7,461 nucleotides of DNA from assembly GCA_013813955.1 (NCBI GenBank), contig JACCQW010000042.1:1-7461 (forward strand). The letters run 5' to 3'. This document shows positions 1 to 5,717 of the stretch, piece after piece. The number at the start of each line of letters is the position of its first letter. Positions within the stretch are counted from its first letter, which is position 1. This DNA is from Solirubrobacterales bacterium (GTDB lineage Bacteria; Actinomycetota; Thermoleophilia; Solirubrobacterales; Solirubrobacteraceae). Position numbers and translations under genes: made by a program. The notes under the pieces are model-generated. The model was not told where the DNA came from, did no database searches, and saw only the letters and a program-made list of their open reading frames with translations.

Positions 1-112
1 CACCGCGGCGGCGGCGCGCGTCGACCAGCTGCTCGATCCCGGCACGGTGCAGCGCGGCGACGAAGCGCTCGGCGTCCCAGCCGTAGACGCCGATCGTCGC
101 CAGGCGGCTCAT
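1..112 (-). CDS. DUF488 family protein, N-terminal fragment
   Basis: Partial gene running leftward out of the window; 37 codons are visible from the ATG at 112-110. The N-terminus reads MSRLATIGVYGWDAERFV, followed by a stretch containing GIEQLVDARRRRG. This is the usual opening of DUF488 proteins: a first beta strand with a TIG[VY]YG-like motif, a helix beginning ERF, then GIxxLVDxR. DUF488 proteins are small (about 120-180 residues) and mostly of unknown biochemical function; some are linked to heme uptake or to repair-associated operons. No Shine-Dalgarno is seen before the ATG. The gene lies 34 nt past the hydroxylase stop on the same strand, so it is probably the third gene of that operon. 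Its start region is tandemly duplicated just upstream. The family call rests on a short fragment and would be settled by the rest of the gene. Confidence 0.72.
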   Translation of the reverse strand, partial: MSRLATIGVYGWDAERFVAALHRAGIEQLVDARRRRG

Positions 113-156
113 GCGCGCGGCTAGACGGCGATCGCCAGCGAGCGGCTCATGCGCGC
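83..156 (-). repeat. Imperfect tandem duplication of the DUF488 start region
   Basis: Two 36-nt units, at 156-121 and 118-83 on the minus strand, lie side by side with 2 nt between them. Both begin with the same 15 bases, gcgcgcatgagccgc. Both continue with ctggcga, then tcg(c/g)cgtcta. The upstream unit has an extra tcg and the downstream unit an extra cga, so each keeps 36 nt and about 31 positions match. The downstream unit encodes the real N-terminus of the DUF488 gene. The upstream unit reads MSRSLAIAV and then TAG, exactly where the downstream unit has TAC (Tyr10). The ATG-to-ATG distance is 38 nt, which is not a multiple of three. Confidence 0.75.
121..150 (-). other. Nine-codon micro-ORF, likely relic of a duplicated start
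   Basis: ATG at 150-148 overlaps the TGA stop of the hydroxylase gene as ATGA. The frame reads MSRSLAIAV and stops at TAG (123-121), 8 nt before the DUF488 ATG. It could act as a stop-restart relay coupling DUF488 translation to the hydroxylase, since DUF488 has no visible ribosome binding site. It could equally be a non-functional remnant of the former DUF488 start. The arrangement is seen directly; its use by ribosomes is inference. Confidence 0.35.
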
Positions 157-1037
157 TGCGTGACCGTGACCTCGGGGATCGGCTCTCCGGAGGCCGAGGG
201 CGGCGGCGCCGGCTCCTCCGGCGTCCACCCCGGCCCGCGCAGCAGGTACCCCGCGCGTTCGTGCCAATCGCGCGCCCGGCGCACGTCGCGCGCGATCGCG
301 CGGTACTCATGAAAGGCGACCTCGGTCGGCCTGAACGTCTCGATGTTCTTCGTCAGCCCGTAGCGCACGCGCTCGGACTCCCCGGCGAACGTGCCGAACA
401 TGCGGTCCCAGATGATCAGGATCCCCGCGTAGTTGCGGTCGAGGTACTGCTCGTTGGCACCGTGGTGCACGCGGTGGTGCGAGGGCGTGTTGAACACGAA
501 CTCGACCGGCCGCGGCAGCCGCCCGATGCGCTCGGTGTGGATCCAGAACTGGTAGATCAGGCTGATCGCCTGCTGGGTGAGGATCATCCACGGCGGAAAG
601 CCCGCGAGCGCGAGCGGCAGCCAGAACGGCAGGTAGGTCATCGGCACCCACGTCTGGCGCAGCGCGGTCGACAGGTTGTAGTGCTGTGAGGAGTGGTGCA
701 CGACGTGGCTGGCCCAGAAGACGCGCACCTCGTGGCTGATGCGATGAAACCAGTAGTAGGCCAGGTCGTCGGCGAAGAAGATGAGCACCCACGCCCACCA
801 CGCGTCGGTCGGGATCCGCAGCGGCGTCAGCTCGTACAGCGCCGCGTAGACGACCACGACGACGGCCTTCCAGCCGACGTTGATGACGACGTTGCCCATC
901 CCCATGCTCAGGCTCGTGGCGGTGTCGCGCGCCTCGAAGCCGACGAGCGCCTCGCTGCGCGCGATGCGGTAGGAGATCGCCTCGACGGCGAGCAGCAGCG
1001 CGAACGCGGGGATCGCGTAGTACAGGACCTCAGCCAT
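147..1037 (-). CDS. AGMO-like membrane hydroxylase (sterol desaturase / fatty acid hydroxylase superfamily)
   Basis: A 296-residue integral membrane protein with the eight-histidine di-iron signature: HRISHE (98-103), HVVHH (111-115) and HHRVHH (187-192), plus H167 in WIHTE. Hydrophobic segments lie near residues 4-24, 48-70, 79-97 and 132-166; the histidine clusters should face the cytoplasm. Around these motifs, YNLSTALRQ (120-128) and NTPSHHRVHHGANEQYLDRN followed by ILIIWDRMFGTF resemble alkylglycerol monooxygenase (TMEM195/AGMO) more than C-4 sterol oxidases or carotene hydroxylases. The likely reaction is therefore O2-dependent hydroxylation of a lipid, possibly an ether lipid; the substrate is not known. 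The proline/alanine-rich C-terminus after about residue 270 looks disordered. The start chosen is ATG 1037-1035, which overlaps the regulator's stop by 8 nt (ATGGCTGA). An in-frame GTG at 1097 would add 20 non-membrane residues read in the regulator's coding region and is less likely. A GAGG lies 10 nt before the ATG. Confidence 0.85.
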   Translation of the reverse strand: MAEVLYYAIPAFALLLAVEAISYRIARSEALVGFEARDTATSLSMGMGNVVINVGWKAVVVVVYAALYELTPLRIPTDAWWAWVLIFFADDLAYYWFHRISHEVRVFWASHVVHHSSQHYNLSTALRQTWVPMTYLPFWLPLALAGFPPWMILTQQAISLIYQFWIHTERIGRLPRPVEFVFNTPSHHRVHHGANEQYLDRNYAGILIIWDRMFGTFAGESERVRYGLTKNIETFRPTEVAFHEYRAIARDVRRARDWHERAGYLLRGPGWTPEEPAPPPSASGEPIPEVTVTQRA

Positions 1038-1764
1038 TGGCCCGCTGCCTCGGCCGTGGTCGCCCGGCCGGGTGGCCGAGCGCGACGGCGACGGCACGGG
1101 TCAGCAGGGCGGAGGCCGCGAGGCCGGCGGCCTGCGGGTCGTGGGCGCCGATCGCGTCGACGAGCGCGGTCTGGCCCGCTGTGTCGCGTGCCTCGCCGGC
1201 GAACAGCTCCAGCGCGAGCGGTGCCTGCGGGTCCAGGCCGGACAGCAGGCTGTTGTAGGCGAGGCGGTAGGCAAGGTTGTCGGCGCCGTCGATGATCGCG
1301 TCCCACAGCTCGGCGTAGCGCAGGTGCAGCGCCGCGTCGTCGTCACCCACGTCGCGTGCGGCCACCGCCCGCAGGCGCTCGAGCACCGGCATGGGCGCCC
1401 GCTCGGCGCAGCGGCGCGCAGCGTCGGTCCCCACGCACAGGCGCAGCTCGGCGATCGAGCGCAGCACGCCGGCCTCGGGGCGCCCGCGGCCGGTGACCGG
1501 CAGCTGGGCGAGCAGATCCAGGCCACCGGTCGCGTGCCAGTCGAGCACGCGGGTCGCGCCGCCATGGGCGACCTGAACGAGCCCGGCCTGCTGCAGGCGC
1601 TTGAGCGCCTCGCGCACGGCGTGGCGGTTGACGGCGAACTCCTCGCTCAGCGCGCGCTCGGAGGCCAGCGGGTCGCCGGGAGCCATCGCGCCGCCCAGGA
1701 TCGCATCGCGCAGCTGGTCGAAGATCGCCTCGGACACGGGCCTGTTCGCGACGGGTCGGAACAC
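1030..1764 (-). CDS. FadR-like GntR/FCD transcriptional regulator
   Basis: A 244-residue repressor-type protein. The N-terminal winged helix-turn-helix spans about residues 9-75: VSEAIFDQLRDAIL, then PGDPLASERALSEEF, recognition helix VNRHAVREALKRL (45-57), and wing HGGATRV (67-73). The E. coli FadR DNA-contact pattern (Arg in xER, TRTTLRE, HG of the wing) is largely kept here as R37, NRHAVRE and H67-G68. The all-helical FCD/FadR-type effector domain spans about 95-235. Its usual metal-binding histidines are not evident: the normal FH position reads LW (153-154), within a stretch followed by ADNLAYRLAYNSL (161-173). This suggests an organic ligand such as an acyl-CoA rather than a metal-bound carboxylate. 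The start is GTG at 1764; MFRPV followed by xRxVSE is a common family N-terminus. There is no Shine-Dalgarno, and a palindromic operator sits 6 nt upstream. It is first in the leftward operon and divergent from treZ, so it probably controls itself and the hydroxylase; control of treZ is possible. Confidence 0.88.
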   Translation of the reverse strand: MFRPVANRPVSEAIFDQLRDAILGGAMAPGDPLASERALSEEFAVNRHAVREALKRLQQAGLVQVAHGGATRVLDWHATGGLDLLAQLPVTGRGRPEAGVLRSIAELRLCVGTDAARRCAERAPMPVLERLRAVAARDVGDDDAALHLRYAELWDAIIDGADNLAYRLAYNSLLSGLDPQAPLALELFAGEARDTAGQTALVDAIGAHDPQAAGLAASALLTRAVAVALGHPAGRPRPRQRANG

Positions 1765-1770
1765 CGGTGA

Positions 1771-1785
1771 ACTGGTTGTACCAGT
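1771..1785. promoter_or_regulatory. Palindromic operator, FadR type
   Basis: ACTGGT-TGT-ACCAGT is a perfect inverted repeat with 6-bp arms and a 3-nt spacer, lying 6 nt upstream of the regulator's GTG. It contains TGGT-N3-ACCA, the general FadR-subfamily operator form. Read on the minus strand, CTGGTACAACCAG differs at one position from the core of the E. coli fadB FadR site (CTGGTACGACCAG). It overlaps the predicted -10 box of the regulator promoter, so binding should block initiation. Assigning it to this regulator is inference from position and motif. Confidence 0.78.
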
Positions 1786-1804
1786 CGGCCAGATGCTCCG
1801 TCAA
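1775..1804 (-). promoter_or_regulatory. Predicted promoter of the FadR-like regulator operon
   Basis: On the minus strand a -35 box TTGACG (1804-1799; five of six consensus) is followed by an 18-nt spacer and a -10 box TACAAC (1780-1775; four of six). From the -10 there are only 10 nt to the GTG start at 1764. Transcription should therefore begin within a few bases of the start codon, giving a leaderless or nearly leaderless mRNA. The -10 lies wholly inside the palindromic operator. Confidence 0.6.
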
Positions 1805-1836
1805 GAACCGCGAGGTGTACCGCGCCCGGCCGCGGG

Positions 1837-1842
1837 TAGCTT
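1837..1842 (+). promoter_or_regulatory. Possible -10 box of a leaderless treZ promoter
   Basis: TAGCTT fits the TANNNT pattern seen at actinobacterial promoters and ends 6 nt before the treZ GTG. Transcription starting at the G of that GTG would give a leaderless message, consistent with the absence of a Shine-Dalgarno. No convincing -35 is visible at 1813-1820, so this is weak. The palindromic operator lies some 64 nt further upstream, too far to occlude this site directly. Confidence 0.3.
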
Positions 1843-1848
1843 GCACGG

Positions 1849-3585
1849 GTGCCCGCCCCCGACTCTCAGCAGCTGGCCTTCGAGCGACCGCTCGGGGCCG
1901 TGCCGGTCGGCGCCGGCCAGGTCGAGTTCCGCGTCTGGGCGCACGAGGCCGGGGACGTGCGGGTGCGCGTCGGTGGACGGGAGCACGTGCTCGACCCCGC
2001 CGGCCACGGCATGCACGAAGGGCGGGCCGAGGCCGCGGGCGGGGAGGACTACGTCTTCGTCCTGGACGGGGGACCGGAGCTGGCGGACCCCTGCACGCGC
2101 CACCAGCCCAACGGGCTGCGCGGCGCCTCGCGCATCGTCGACCCCGGCGCGTTCGCCTGGACCGACGAGGCCTTTGCCGCCCCCCGGCCGGCTGACCTCG
2201 TCCTCTATGAGCTGCACGTCGGCACGTTCACCCGCGAGGGCACCTTCGACGCCGCCATCGAGCACCTGCCGCCCCTCGCGCAGCTTGGCATCACCGCCAT
2301 CGAGATCATGCCGATCGCCGAGTTCCCCGGCGCGCACGGCTGGGGCTACGACGGCGTCTACCCGGCCGCCGCCCACTCGGCCTACGGCGGGCCCGCGGGC
2401 TTTCAGCGCCTCGTCGACGCCGCGCACTCCGCGGGGCTCGCCGTGGTCCTCGACATCGTCCCCAACCACGTCGGCGCGTCGGGCGCCAAGGCGCTTGAGG
2501 CCTTTGGGCCCTACTTCACCGAGCGCTACGCCACGTTCTGGGGCAAGGCGATCAACTACGACGACGAGCACTCCGGCCCCGTCCGCGAGTGGGCCCTGCA
2601 GTCGGCCACCGGCTGGATCGCCGACTTCCATGTCGACGGCCTGCGCCTGGACGCCATCCATGCCGTCTACGACCAGGGGGCCAACCCGGTCCTGGCCGAG
2701 CTCGCCGACCGCGTGCATGCCGCGAAGGCGGGCGCGCTCGTGATCGCCGAGTCGGGCCTGAACGACCCGAAGGTCATCCGGCCCCGCGACCAGGGTGGCT
2801 TCGGGCATGACGCCCAGTGGGCCGACGACTTTCACCACGCGCTGCGCGTCCTGCTCACCGGCGACACCGAGGGCTACTACGAGGAGTTCGGCGCGGTCGC
2901 CGACCTGGCCAAGGCCTATCACCGCCCGTTCGTGCACGACGGGGGGTACTCGACGTTTCGCCGCCGGCGCTTCGGCGCGCCCGCCGAGGACCGCGCGCCC
3001 GAGCAGTTCGTCGTCTTCGGCCAGAACCACGACCAGGTCGGCAACCGCGCGCTCGGCGACCGCCTCCCCGGCGACGCCCGCCCGCTGGCCGCGTTCTGCA
3101 CGCTGCTGTCGCCGTTCGTGCCGATGCTGTTCATGGGCGAGGAGTACGGCGAGCCCGCGCCCTTTCAGTTCTTCTCCGATCACATCGACGAGGAGATCGC
3201 CACGGCCACCCGGGAGGGCCGCCGCCGCGAGTTCGCCGCCTTCGCCCGGTTCGCCGGCGAGGAGGTCCCCGACCCCCAGGACCCCGCGACCTTCGAGCGC
3301 TCCAAGCTCACCCGCGAGCGCGACGAGACGATCGCGCGGCTGTACGCCGGGCTGCTGCGCGCGCGGCGCGAGCTGCCCGCCGGCGAGGTCGCCACGGGCC
3401 ACGACGAGGACGAGCGCTGGCTGACCGTCGACCGCGGCATGTACCGCCTGTGCGCGAACTTCGCCCGCGAGCGGCGGGCGGTGCCCACGGGCGGGTGCGG
3501 GCAGATCGTGCTGGCCACCGCGCCGGCCGCGCTGGAAGGCGACCGCGTCCTCCTCGACCCGCTCGCCGGCGCCCTGATGCGATGA
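1849..3585 (+). CDS. treZ: Malto-oligosyltrehalose trehalohydrolase (EC 3.2.1.141)
   Basis: A 578-residue cytosolic GH13 enzyme that hydrolyses the alpha-1,4 bond next to the trehalose end of maltooligosyl-trehalose, releasing trehalose. An N-terminal E-set/CBM48-like domain (about 12-95; [20 protein letters not shown]) precedes the TIM barrel, which starts near [13 protein letters not shown] (116-128). Conserved regions are DIVPNH (202-207), the nucleophile in GLRLDAIHA (D268), the acid/base in IAESGLNDP (E301) and the stabiliser in [10 protein letters not shown] (D395). NHDQ(V/I)GNR and a length near 580 are typical of TreZ and separate it from branching enzyme GlgB. The C-terminus ends in the usual [14 protein letters not shown] strand. 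The GTG start is firm: an in-frame TAG lies 12 nt upstream and the family N-terminus follows directly. It is first in a treZ-treX-treY operon, with its TGA overlapping the treX ATG (ATGA). No Shine-Dalgarno is seen. Confidence 0.94.
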   Translation: MPAPDSQQLAFERPLGAVPVGAGQVEFRVWAHEAGDVRVRVGGREHVLDPAGHGMHEGRAEAAGGEDYVFVLDGGPELADPCTRHQPNGLRGASRIVDPGAFAWTDEAFAAPRPADLVLYELHVGTFTREGTFDAAIEHLPPLAQLGITAIEIMPIAEFPGAHGWGYDGVYPAAAHSAYGGPAGFQRLVDAAHSAGLAVVLDIVPNHVGASGAKALEAFGPYFTERYATFWGKAINYDDEHSGPVREWALQSATGWIADFHVDGLRLDAIHAVYDQGANPVLAELADRVHAAKAGALVIAESGLNDPKVIRPRDQGGFGHDAQWADDFHHALRVLLTGDTEGYYEEFGAVADLAKAYHRPFVHDGGYSTFRRRRFGAPAEDRAPEQFVVFGQNHDQVGNRALGDRLPGDARPLAAFCTLLSPFVPMLFMGEEYGEPAPFQFFSDHIDEEIATATREGRRREFAAFARFAGEEVPDPQDPATFERSKLTRERDETIARLYAGLLRARRELPAGEVATGHDEDERWLTVDRGMYRLCANFARERRAVPTGGCGQIVLATAPAALEGDRVLLDPLAGALMR

Positions 3586-5717
3586 CCGAGGTCTGGCCCG
3601 GGCGTCCGTTTCCGCTCGGCCATCGCTGGGACGGTCACGGCACGAACTTCTCGCTGTTCAGCGAGCACGGCCACCGCGTCGAGCTGTGCCTGTTCGACGA
3701 GCGCGACGCCGAGACGCGCGTCGAGGTCCGCGAGCGCACCGCCTACAACTGGCACTGCTACCTGCCGGGCGTCGGCCCCGGCCAGCGCTACGGCTATCGC
3801 GTGCACGGCCCCTACGACCCCGAGCGGGGCCATCGCTTCAACCCCCGCAAGCTGCTGCTCGACCCCTACGCCAAGGCGATCGACGGCGAGGTTCGCTGGG
3901 CGGCCGCGAGCACGCTGCCCTACGTGCCCGACGGGTCCGACACCGCCGATCTGGAGCCCGGCGACGAGGACGACGCCGAGGCGATGCCCAAGTGCCTGGT
4001 CGTCGATCCCGGTTTCGACTGGGAGGGCGATCGCCTGCTGGGCACCCCGTGGAACGAGACCGTCATCTACGAGACCCACGTCAAGGGCTTCACGATGCGC
4101 CACCCCGAGGTGCGCGAGGACCTGCGCGGCACGTTCGGCGGCCTGGCCTCCGACCCGGCGGTCGCCTACCTCAAGGAGCTGGGGGCCACGGCGGTAGAGC
4201 TGCTGCCCGTGCACCACAACGCCGACGAGCACTTCCTGATCGACAAGGGCCTGAGCAACTACTGGGGCTACAGCTCGATCGGGTACCTGGCGCCGCACGC
4301 CGACTACGCGGCCACCGGCTCCACCGGTGAGCAGGTCAACGAGTTCAAGTGCATGGTCAAGGCGCTGCATCGCGCGGGGATCGAGGTGATCCTCGACGTC
4401 GTCTACAACCACACCGCCGAGGGCAACCACCTCGGCCCGATGCTCGCCTTCAGGGGCATCGACAACGTCAGCTACTACCGGCTGATGCCCGACGACCCGC
4501 GCTTCTACATGGACTTCACCGGGACCGGCAACAGCCTCAACGTCGTGCACCCCAGCGTCCTGCGGCTGATCATGGACTCGCTGCGCTACTGGGTGCTCGA
4601 GTGCCACGTCGACGGCTTCCGCTTCGACCTGGCCAGCGCGCTGGCGCGCGAGCTCTACGACGTCGACCGCCTGAGCGCGTTCTTCGACGTCATCCACCAG
4701 GACCCGATCCTGTCGCAGGTCAAGCTGATCGCCGAGCCGTGGGACGTCGGCCCCGGCGGCTACCAGGTGGGCAACTTCCCCGTGCTGTGGACGGAGTGGA
4801 ACGGCATCTACCGCGACACCATGCGCGACTTCTGGCGCGGACACACGGGCGCGGCGGACTTCGCCAGCCGCCTGACCGGCTCCAGCGACCTCTACGAGAC
4901 CGACGGCCGCCAGCCCGTCGCGTCGATCAACTTCGTCACCGCCCACGACGGCTTCACGCTGGCCGACCTCGTCTCCTACAACGAGAAGCGCAACGAGGCC
5001 AACCAGGAGGACAACCGGGACGGGACCGACGACAACCGCTCCTGGAACCACGGCGTCGAGGGGCCGACCGACGACCCGGAGATCAGCGCCCTGCGCGAGC
5101 GCCAGCAGCGCAACGTCCTGACCACGCTGCTGCTCAGTCAGGGCGTGCCGATGCTGCTCGGCGGCGACGAGCTCGGGCGCAGCCAGGGCGGCAACAACAA
5201 TGCCTGGTGCCAGGACAACGAGATCTCCTGGTACGACTGGGACGTCGACGAGCGCGGGATGGCCCTGCTGGCCTTCACCAAGCGCGTGATCGCGCTGCGC
5301 CAGGAGCACCCGGTCTTCCGCCGCCGCCACTTCCTGCTCGGCGAGGCCTCCGAGGGCGCCGGCCTGCCCGACGCGTGGTGGTTCCGTCCCGACGGGCGCA
5401 AGATGACCCAGCGCGACTGGCAGCAGGACGACGGCCACGTGCTCGGCCTGTTTCTCAACGGCGCGGAGTTCCCGTACCGCTCGCGCCGCGGGGAGCACAT
5501 CACCGACAACTCGTTCCTGCTGCTCTTCAACGCACACCACGAGGAGGTCACGTTCACTCTGCCGGCCCGGCGCTACGGTCAGAGCTGGGCGCTGGAGCTG
5601 AGCACCGCAGACCCGCAGGCCGAGCCCGGGTCGCTGAAGGCCCGGGCGCGCGGCACGCTGACGACGGTCGCGCGCTCGATCACCGTGCTCAAGGGCCTTG
5701 GTCCGGCCGCGGCGTGA
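3582..5717 (+). CDS. treX: Glycogen/maltodextrin debranching enzyme TreX (GlgX family)
   Basis: A 711-residue GH13 isoamylase-type enzyme that hydrolyses alpha-1,6 branches of glycogen or limit dextrins, supplying linear maltooligosaccharides to TreY. Domains: N-terminal CBM48 (about 8-100; [10 protein letters not shown], then [20 protein letters not shown]), TIM barrel from [11 protein letters not shown] (161-171), and a C-terminal beta domain (about 600-711). Catalytic motifs: [11 protein letters not shown] (from D272), nucleophile in DGFRFDLAS (D349), acid/base in LIAEPWD (E385), stabiliser in VTAHDGFT (D456). The triad spacing matches GlgX/TreX enzymes. The same family includes glycogen-catabolic GlgX; the trehalose operon favours the name treX. 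The ATG at 3582 overlaps the treZ stop by 4 nt, and the ending TGA overlaps the treY GTG. A longer upstream reading frame is out-of-phase sequence within treZ, not an N-terminal extension. Confidence 0.92.
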   Translation: MTEVWPGRPFPLGHRWDGHGTNFSLFSEHGHRVELCLFDERDAETRVEVRERTAYNWHCYLPGVGPGQRYGYRVHGPYDPERGHRFNPRKLLLDPYAKAIDGEVRWAAASTLPYVPDGSDTADLEPGDEDDAEAMPKCLVVDPGFDWEGDRLLGTPWNETVIYETHVKGFTMRHPEVREDLRGTFGGLASDPAVAYLKELGATAVELLPVHHNADEHFLIDKGLSNYWGYSSIGYLAPHADYAATGSTGEQVNEFKCMVKALHRAGIEVILDVVYNHTAEGNHLGPMLAFRGIDNVSYYRLMPDDPRFYMDFTGTGNSLNVVHPSVLRLIMDSLRYWVLECHVDGFRFDLASALARELYDVDRLSAFFDVIHQDPILSQVKLIAEPWDVGPGGYQVGNFPVLWTEWNGIYRDTMRDFWRGHTGAADFASRLTGSSDLYETDGRQPVASINFVTAHDGFTLADLVSYNEKRNEANQEDNRDGTDDNRSWNHGVEGPTDDPEISALRERQQRNVLTTLLLSQGVPMLLGGDELGRSQGGNNNAWCQDNEISWYDWDVDERGMALLAFTKRVIALRQEHPVFRRRHFLLGEASEGAGLPDAWWFRPDGRKMTQRDWQQDDGHVLGLFLNGAEFPYRSRRGEHITDNSFLLLFNAHHEEVTFTLPARRYGQSWALELSTADPQAEPGSLKARARGTLTTVARSITVLKGLGPAAA

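Noticed and set aside
1038..1097. Upstream GTG start for the hydroxylase at 1097
   Set aside because: The extra 20 residues are Arg/Pro/Gly-rich read-through of the regulator gene in another frame. The ATG at 1037 gives a membrane-protein N-terminus and a typical stop-start overlap.
1818..1837. GC-rich partial inverted repeat (CCGCG ... CGCGG) just upstream of treZ
   Set aside because: The arms are only 5 bp and made solely of C and G, which is expected by chance at this base composition. There is no T-run, so it is not a terminator.
1801..3402. 533-codon minus-strand frame over treZ
   Set aside because: Shadow of treZ; biased composition, no domain signal, and it would run through the divergent spacer.
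2817..3581. Possible long N-terminal extension of TreX (in-frame open sequence upstream of 3582)
   Set aside because: The upstream part is arginine/proline-rich out-of-frame treZ sequence. The ATG at 3582 gives the normal GlgX/TreX N-terminus and an ATGA overlap with the treZ stop.
3180..5540. 786-codon open frame on the minus strand opposite treZ/treX
   Set aside because: It lies antisense to clear GH13 coding sequence and has low-complexity Val/Ala/Gly/Arg composition with no recognisable motif. Such long antisense frames are expected when the third codon position is nearly always G or C.
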